Assembly (NCBI GenBank): GCA_023391725.1
Contig: JAEWAH010000090.1
Span: 1-10,422 of the forward strand
DNA length: 10,422 nucleotides
From: Bacillota bacterium
GTDB taxonomy: Bacteria > Bacillota > Clostridia > Christensenellales > Aristaeellaceae
Reading direction: 5' to 3'
In this document: positions 6,326-10,422 of the stretch, one piece after another
Numbering within the stretch: position 1 is the first letter of the stretch
Layout: every line of letters starts with the position of its first letter
Made by a program: the position numbers and the translations under genes
Notes under the pieces: generated by a model
What the model was told of the DNA's origin: nothing
Databases searched by the model: none
Seen by the model: only the letters and a program-made list of their open reading frames with translations

Positions 6326-7384
6326 ATGAAACAGGACTTTTCCAACGTGACAAGCGAGCAGCTTTCCCAGCTGTTTCCCGTTTTGCTAAAAGAGCATGAT
6401 CCCAGGTGGAAAGAGTACTTCCTGCAAGAAAAGGCTTTCTTGCAGGAAGTCTTTCGCGACAGGATCATCCGGATAAATCATATAGGAAGTTCCTCCGTGC
6501 CGGGGCTGCTCGCAAAGCCCACCATTGATATCCTGCTGGAAATCGCGCAGGATACCGATCTTACAGCTATCACAGCGCATTTGGAGAATGAGGGTTACGT
6601 CATAAACACGCCCAAAAGCGATCTCATCATGTATCTGAAAGGCTATACTCCCCGGGGATTTGAGGGCCAGGCCGTGCATATCCACGTCCGTTTAAGCGGC
6701 GACTGGGGCGAACTATATTTCCGGGATTACCTGACCCTGCATTCCGATGCGGCGGAAGCCTACGCAAAGCTCAAGCTTGAACTGAAGGCCCAATATCCCA
6801 ACGACAGGGATGGATACACCGAGGCAAAGGGAGCGTTCGTTCAAAAATATACGGAGCTGGCAAGGGCGGAATTCCCCGGCAGGTATACCCCGGAAGCGGC
6901 CATATCGTATAAGATGGCCGACCGAGAGAGCTTAGGAAAAATATGGGACAAGAATATTGAAAACAATAAAGGGGATGCACGCTGGACAAAGTGGAAGGAC
7001 GAATATATTGGTTATAATGAAAGTAATAAATACACAACTTTTCTGGTGCTGGATGGCGCCGAGCCTGTTGGCGAAGGAACTCTCATTTGGTCTCCTGAAT
7101 GCAATGCCATCGCCGGACGAACACAGCTTGCAGATGGATACAGAGTTGCAAACATAAACGCATTGAGAATCGAAAAACCCTATGAGGGCCAAGGCCATAT
7201 CTCCCGGCTCATAAGCGTAATGGAGCGCTTTGCAAAAGAAAAAGGGGTTGAAAGGCTGACAATTGGCGTTGAGGCGAAGGAGACAAGAAATCTTGCCATC
7301 TATTTGCACTGTGGCTTTTGCCATTTTGTGATGTCCGAGGCTGAAGGAAATGAACTAGTTCTGTACTATGAAAAAAGTCTGTAG
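6326..7384 (+). CDS. Fusion protein: GrpB (UPF0157) domain plus GNAT acetyltransferase
   Basis: A 352-residue two-domain protein. Residues about 25-180 are a GrpB-family domain, which has a nucleotidyltransferase-like fold. It shows the signature HIGSSSVPGLLAKPTIDIL at 52-70, and HIHVR near 118-122 lies in the later conserved strand. Residues about 190-352 are a GNAT N-acetyltransferase, with EPVGEGTL (246-253) and the acetyl-CoA-binding segment ALRIEKPYEGQGHISRLI (279-296). It ends in the usual AIYLHCGF and YYEKSL strands. GGGAGG lies 5 bases before the ATG. Substrates of both domains are unknown. The arrangement suggests an enzyme that modifies small molecules such as nucleotides or antibiotics, but that is inference. 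From about 6930 the DNA becomes visibly more AT-rich, as if the GNAT part had a different origin. Confidence 0.88.
   Translation: MKQDFSNVTSEQLSQLFPVLLKEHDPRWKEYFLQEKAFLQEVFRDRIIRINHIGSSSVPGLLAKPTIDILLEIAQDTDLTAITAHLENEGYVINTPKSDLIMYLKGYTPRGFEGQAVHIHVRLSGDWGELYFRDYLTLHSDAAEAYAKLKLELKAQYPNDRDGYTEAKGAFVQKYTELARAEFPGRYTPEAAISYKMADRESLGKIWDKNIENNKGDARWTKWKDEYIGYNESNKYTTFLVLDGAEPVGEGTLIWSPECNAIAGRTQLADGYRVANINALRIEKPYEGQGHISRLISVMERFAKEKGVERLTIGVEAKETRNLAIYLHCGFCHFVMSEAEGNELVLYYEKSL
6417..6450. repeat. Perfect 15-bp inverted repeat inside the GrpB coding region
   Basis: ACTTCCTGCAAGAAA (6417-6431) faces its exact complement at 6436-6450 across the 4-base loop AGGC. It lies within codons for FLQEKAFLQE near residues 32-41, so both arms encode FLQE. 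In mRNA it would be a very stable hairpin about 90 bases into the gene. Confidence 0.9.
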
Positions 7385-7434
7385 ATAAATCCGCCCGACG
7401 AACTGAAGGCTTACAGCTTTAAGAGGTGAATCGT

Positions 7435-7623
7435 ATGGAAAAGTACACCAAGGGAGAGCTTACGGAGGCGCTCCGGGCAGTCGTATCTGTCATTCACAAA
7501 TGCGAAAAAGCGCAGGAGAAATTCCCGGATGGAACTGCCCATCACACGCTTCTTAAAAACAGGCTGAAAGCCATGTATATTTCAAAGGCGCTGATTGAGG
7601 AAGCGCTGAATTCTGCAGAGTAA
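7435..7623 (+). CDS. Small hypothetical protein, 62 residues
   Basis: No function recognised. The protein is charged and mostly helical in appearance (EALRAVVSVIHKCEKAQEKF, then LLKNRLKAMYISKALIEEAL), with one Cys and no membrane segment or signal peptide. I chose the ATG at 7435 because AGAGGTGA lies just upstream at a good distance. A GTG at 7426 would place the start inside that ribosome binding site. Two amphipathic helices joined by a GTAHHT turn suggest a small helical hairpin or dimer. It sits 50 bp after the GrpB-GNAT gene and 46 bp before the radical SAM gene, so it may be co-transcribed with them. Confidence 0.75.
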   Translation: MEKYTKGELTEALRAVVSVIHKCEKAQEKFPDGTAHHTLLKNRLKAMYISKALIEEALNSAE

Positions 7624-7669
7624 ACCATCCGACTATGATCCTCAAATACTAGCTTGGAGGTATCCCTCT

Positions 7670-8539
7670 TTGTCCGTTTGCAGCTTATGCCCCCGGAACT
7701 GCGCCGCCGAGCGCACCCCACTTTCTGGCAACGGTTTTTGCGGCATGGGTTCCGATCCTGTCATCGCCAGGGCCGCGCCGCACTTTTGGGAAGAGCCGTG
7801 CATCAGCGGGACGCGCGGCAGCGGTACGGTGTTCTTTACCGGCTGCGTGCTTCGCTGCGCCTATTGCCAGAACGGGGAGGTCAGCCACCGGCGCCTTGGA
7901 AAGCACATCACCGTTCAGGAACTGGCCGACATTTTCAAACGTCTGGAAGACGAGGATGTTCACAACATCAACCTGGTGACGCCCACCCACTTTATCCCCG
8001 CCATCCTGGACGCGCTTACGCTATACCGCCCGCGCATCCCCATCGTGTGGAACACCGGTGGATACGAAAAGGTGGAATCGCTGCGGCTATTGGAAGGCGC
8101 TGTGGATGTGTATCTCCCCGATTTGAAGCACTTTTCCCCGGCCATGGGAAAGCTGTGCGCCGGAGCGCCGGATTATTTTGACTACGCCTCCAAAGCCATT
8201 ATCGAGATGTGCCGCCAAACCTCCCCCGCCGTGTATGACAGGGACGGCATCATGCAAAAAGGCACGCTGGTGCGCCATTTGATCCTGCCGGGGCTCACGG
8301 GAGAAAGCATCAAACTGCTGGACTGGATCGCCGAAAACCTGCCGGAGGGCACCCCGGTCAGCCTCATGCGCCAGTACGTGCCCATGAACGGGGTGAACAT
8401 CCCCGGTCTGGACAGAAGGATCACCGAAAAAGAGTACCGCCGGGTGCGGGACCATATGATCGCCCTGAACCTAAACGGTTACGAGCAGGAGTCCGAAGCC
8501 GCGGATACGGCCTATGTGCCGCCGTTTGAGGGAGAATAA
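7670..8539 (+). CDS. Radical SAM protein, COG1313 / PflX-like
   Basis: A 289-residue radical SAM enzyme. The 4Fe-4S cluster motif is C59-x3-C63-x2-C66 (GCVLRCAYCQN). An N-terminal Cys set (CSLCPRNC at 4-11 and GFCGMG at 23-26) is typical of the COG1313 group, as are HFWEEPCISGTRGSGTVFF and HNINLVTPTHF. These proteins resemble pyruvate formate-lyase activases and are often labelled PflX, but their substrate is not established and no glycyl-radical enzyme gene is in the window. The start must be TTG 7670: GGAGG lies at 7656-7660, 9 bases upstream, and no in-frame ATG fits. The length is normal for the family. No clear terminator follows before the next promoter. Confidence 0.93.
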   Translation: MSVCSLCPRNCAAERTPLSGNGFCGMGSDPVIARAAPHFWEEPCISGTRGSGTVFFTGCVLRCAYCQNGEVSHRRLGKHITVQELADIFKRLEDEDVHNINLVTPTHFIPAILDALTLYRPRIPIVWNTGGYEKVESLRLLEGAVDVYLPDLKHFSPAMGKLCAGAPDYFDYASKAIIEMCRQTSPAVYDRDGIMQKGTLVRHLILPGLTGESIKLLDWIAENLPEGTPVSLMRQYVPMNGVNIPGLDRRITEKEYRRVRDHMIALNLNGYEQESEAADTAYVPPFEGE

Positions 8540-8589
8540 GGAGCTCGCAAAAACCTTCCGCAAGAAAGTGTGCAGATCGGTCTGATGCC

Positions 8590-8618
8590 TTGTGTATCCC
8601 ATTTTTTGACTGTATAAT
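8590..8618 (+). promoter_or_regulatory. SigA-like promoter for the GyrI-like gene
   Basis: TTGTGT (8590-8595), a 17-base spacer and a perfect TATAAT (8613-8618). The start would be near 8625, about 28 bases before the ATG at 8653. The -35 box is weak (3 of 6 matches). Confidence 0.6.
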
Positions 8619-8652
8619 GGGCCGTGACTTTTTGTGAAGCGGAGGAGTACAA

Positions 8653-9114
8653 ATGAGTATTGAAAAATGCACAAAAGAATCCTTTGCCGTGATCGGAAAA
8701 GAAGGTTCCACAAAAGATGGCGAAGGATTTATACAGCGGCTTTGGGAAGATGCGAATTCCCATTTTGGCGAGGTCGCGCATTTGGCGAAAAAGGACAGCG
8801 CAGGAAACCTGGCTGGCGTTTGGGGAGCGATGTCCGATTTTTCTCACTCCTTCAGGCCATGGGAAAACGGCTCGCAAGGTTTGTACCTGGCCGGTGTAGA
8901 GTGCATTGATGATGCGCAAGCGCCAGCCGGGTGGACAAAATGGGTCGTTCCCGGATATGAGTATATCTATGTGGAGAATGTAAACAGCGGCACTTTCTCC
9001 AGCGTTATTTCGTATTTGCGGGAGAACAATATCCCTCTTGTGGGCGCGGTGCATGATTACAATTGCCCCCAAACGGGCAAGGCCTTTATCTTTTTCCCTA
9101 TTCGCAGATTGTAA
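8653..9114 (+). CDS. GyrI-like effector-binding domain protein
   Basis: A 153-residue stand-alone GyrI-like (AraC effector-binding fold) protein. The typical pattern is visible: an N-terminal strand ending FAVIGKEGST, an IQRLWEDANSHFGEV helix, GLYLAGVECIDDAQAPAGWTKWVVPGYEYIYV in the middle, and a final HDYNCPQTGKAFIFFPI strand. Such domains bind small, often cationic or hydrophobic compounds, and some relatives inhibit gyrase or act as drug sensors. No DNA-binding domain is attached here. GGAGGAG lies 5 bases before the ATG, and a SigA-like promoter is upstream, so it is probably a separate unit. Ligand and role are unknown. Confidence 0.85.
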   Translation: MSIEKCTKESFAVIGKEGSTKDGEGFIQRLWEDANSHFGEVAHLAKKDSAGNLAGVWGAMSDFSHSFRPWENGSQGLYLAGVECIDDAQAPAGWTKWVVPGYEYIYVENVNSGTFSSVISYLRENNIPLVGAVHDYNCPQTGKAFIFFPIRRL

Positions 9115-9261
9115 GCCCATCACCGTCCAAGGCAAACTTACGAAGCAAGCAAAGAAGGATACCTTGCCGATGCGCGCGGCAGCAGATACTATGAGTCGGA
9201 TATTTACGATGACAGCCGAAACAGGGAAGCTGTAAAAGAATTCGACCTGACGTTTGGATGA
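9115..9261 (+). pseudogene. Apparent 3' remnant of an unidentified gene
   Basis: Directly after the TAA of the GyrI-like gene, and in the same frame, the sequence stays open to the TGA at 9259-9261. The last 40 or so codons look like real protein: TYEASKEGYLADARG, then SRYYESDIYDDSRNREA and VKEFDLTFG. There is no start codon or ribosome binding site for it. The simplest reading is a deletion that joined the end of another gene to this spot, but chance is not excluded. I do not recognise the family. Confidence 0.4.
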
Positions 9262-9306
9262 ATCCCGGTTTCGCAGGGTTCTGCAAAGAAATGGGAGGGC
9301 TTCAAA

Positions 9307-9731
9307 ATGCCGATGATCACGCCGAATTTCAACTTCGCGGGGTGCTGCGAAGAAGCGATCACGCTGTACAAGCGGGCCTTTGGCGCAGAGGTCGGATGCC
9401 TTTTGCGGTATTCTGCCCGTGACAAGACCGATTGGGACAGGGAGCTTACGCCGGAGCAGGAGAATTACGTCTACCACGCGGAGCTGTTTATCGGCGGGCA
9501 AAGGACATGATGTGTGATAACCTGGATGTCCCGATCCAAAAAAGCACGGCGCTGTCGCTGGTTGTCACCTTTGACACGAAGGAAGAGGTGATGAAGGCGT
9601 ATGATGTGATGCGGGAAGGCAGCGAGACGATCTATCCCATGCACAGCACCACATACAGTTCCTGCGAAGTCGCGTTCATCGACCGGTTTGGTTTCCGGTG
9701 GGGATTGATGACCGAGCAGCCAGAGCGGTAG
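9307..9731 (+). pseudogene. VOC / PhnB-like protein gene broken by one frameshift
   Basis: The first part (9307-9507) encodes a typical VOC-fold N-terminus, MPMITPNFNFAGCCEEAITL then YKRAFGAEV, ending HAELFIGGQR. The frame then hits TGA at 9508. The next frame continues at once with MMCDNLDVPIQKSTALSLVV and ends FGFRWGLMTEQPER at 9731. The span is 425 bp, and adding one base gives exactly 142 codons including the stop, the usual length for this family. The lost base is most likely at 9505-9506, where ATC (Ile) would be expected in place of AC before ATGATG. GGGAGGG lies upstream of the ATG. It is either a recent pseudogene or a sequencing or assembly error. Intact relatives are metal-binding or sensor-like proteins of mostly unknown substrate. 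Confidence 0.85.
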
Positions 9732-9773
9732 CCAGGATGTGTGCGGGGATTGGCCGGGAGGGGGCGCATATGC

Positions 9774-9809
9774 CTTAGGCAGAGTACTTAATAAAGTACT
9801 CTGCCTGAG
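9774..9809. repeat. Strong 16-bp hairpin after the VOC gene
   Basis: AGGCAGAGTACTT (9777-9789) and its exact complement at 9794-9806 flank the loop AATA. Three further outer pairs (one T-G) bring the stem to 16 bp. No T-run follows on either strand, so it is not a standard intrinsic terminator. It might stabilise the 3' end of the upstream mRNA or block readthrough into the next gene. The rest of 9732-9910 holds nothing else I can identify apart from the next gene's GGAGG. Confidence 0.75.
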
Positions 9810-9910
9810 CCTACCATTCGGCCATGCGGGTTCCCAAAGTCCCAACATCGCGGCAGCGCAATAAACAAGAATTGGCTGTAGTTTCGAACTTCGGATCAAC
9901 GGAGGTACAT

Positions 9911-10422
9911 ATGAAAACAAAAAAGCAACAAGAGCTGGTCGATTCGTTTCTGGATGGGCTTGGTCATGAACTAGGTTCGCTGTATCGGCAAATCGTACTG
10001 TGTTTATCAGAGCTTGGCTATTATCCGCGAAAGCAGCGCTCCTATATAGTGTTTAAACACGATTTGCACAATAAGGAAATGGCGAAAATGGGCATGGCAT
10101 CGGCAACGGACGCTTCTCCCTATTTTGCCTTGCGGTTTTCGGCCTGCAAAGGATATTCACAAAGATTCGGGAATGCTGTCAGAGCTTATATCAACACGAA
10201 TCCAAATAAATTATTCCCGCACTGCGAAAACGGCAGATGCGTTTTTCGTGCTGATGGGCAAAGGGCTCCTTACTATGAAGTTAAGTCTCTCGATGGGGAA
10301 ACTCAATCCTGCTGCGGTGCAAAAGCACTTGTGATACCAAATGATGATTTAATGGCAATGGATGAAATAAGAATGCTCATCAAGGAAGAACACAATTACT
10401 TAATGATGCATGAAGCTGGTAT
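9911..10422 (+). CDS. Uncharacterised protein with paired cysteines (cut by right edge)
   Basis: The frame is open from ATG 9911 to the window end, giving 170 residues without a stop. GGAGG lies at 9901-9905, 5 bases before the start. The N-terminus is helical and basic (MKTKKQQELVDSFLDGLGHE). A YFALRFSACKGYSQRFGNAVRAYI segment is followed by a Cys pair, HCENGRC (C105, C110), and CC at 134-135 (SCCGAKALVI). A helical C-terminal part follows (DEIRMLIKEEHNYLMMHEAG). The LRF-ACK-YS-F segment followed by paired Cys recalls a family of uncharacterised Bacillota proteins, but I cannot name it. The Cys set could bind a metal. The C-terminus is missing, probably by only a few residues. Confidence 0.75.
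   Translation, partial: MKTKKQQELVDSFLDGLGHELGSLYRQIVLCLSELGYYPRKQRSYIVFKHDLHNKEMAKMGMASATDASPYFALRFSACKGYSQRFGNAVRAYINTNPNKLFPHCENGRCVFRADGQRAPYYEVKSLDGETQSCCGAKALVIPNDDLMAMDEIRMLIKEEHNYLMMHEAG

Noticed and set aside
7385..7429. In-frame codons after the GrpB-GNAT stop reading PPDELKAYSFKR
   Set aside because: It resembles PDELKAI in the methyltransferase, but the match is too short to separate from chance and it leads into the next ribosome binding site.

Overview
The window looks like a chromosomal segment of a Gram-positive bacterium, most likely a fairly GC-rich member of the Clostridia. The main evidence is the gene order rimP, nusA, ylxR, L7Ae-like, infB, which is typical of Bacillota. 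Strong GGAGG-type ribosome binding sites, SigA-like promoters and a COG1313-type radical SAM protein fit the same group. The exact lineage cannot be read from the sequence alone.

The left part (1 to about 5040) is a housekeeping operon on the minus strand, transcribed right to left. rimP (30S maturation) comes first, then nusA (transcription elongation, termination and antitermination), ylxR/rnpM (small RNA-binding protein), an L7Ae-like kink-turn protein, and infB (IF-2). infB is cut by the left edge, so only its N-terminal 721 residues are present, including a long Pro/Gly-rich linker with tandem PYGRPANP units. The genes are tightly packed, and ylxR and the L7Ae gene overlap by one base.

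The region 4572 to 5369 has no convincing gene but is rich in structure. A good SigA-like promoter (5015-5043, minus strand) would give the rimP operon a leader of roughly 440 nt. In that leader, positions 4801-4947 can fold into a long trunk closing a junction with three hairpins, and a G-U pair favours the minus (leader) strand. This candidate structured leader RNA is the most interesting item in the window. Between it and rimP lie two 61-bp direct repeats. To the right, between two divergent promoters, is a short GC-rich inverted-repeat element like a MITE (core 5167-5277).

The right part (5298 to 10422) is an accessory plus-strand cluster of small enzymes and sensors. In order it holds a class I SAM-dependent methyltransferase with its own promoter, a GrpB-GNAT fusion protein, a 62-residue protein of unknown function, a COG1313/PflX-type radical SAM protein with a TTG start, and a GyrI-like effector-binding protein with its own promoter. 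An apparent coding remnant follows, then a VOC/PhnB-like gene broken by a single-base frameshift, a strong hairpin, and an uncharacterised Cys-containing protein cut by the right edge. The first two genes probably form a transcription unit. The rest reads as a loose collection with signs of decay (one frameshift, one remnant), as expected of accessory DNA next to a conserved operon.

No rRNA, tRNA, CRISPR array, insertion sequence or prophage gene was seen.
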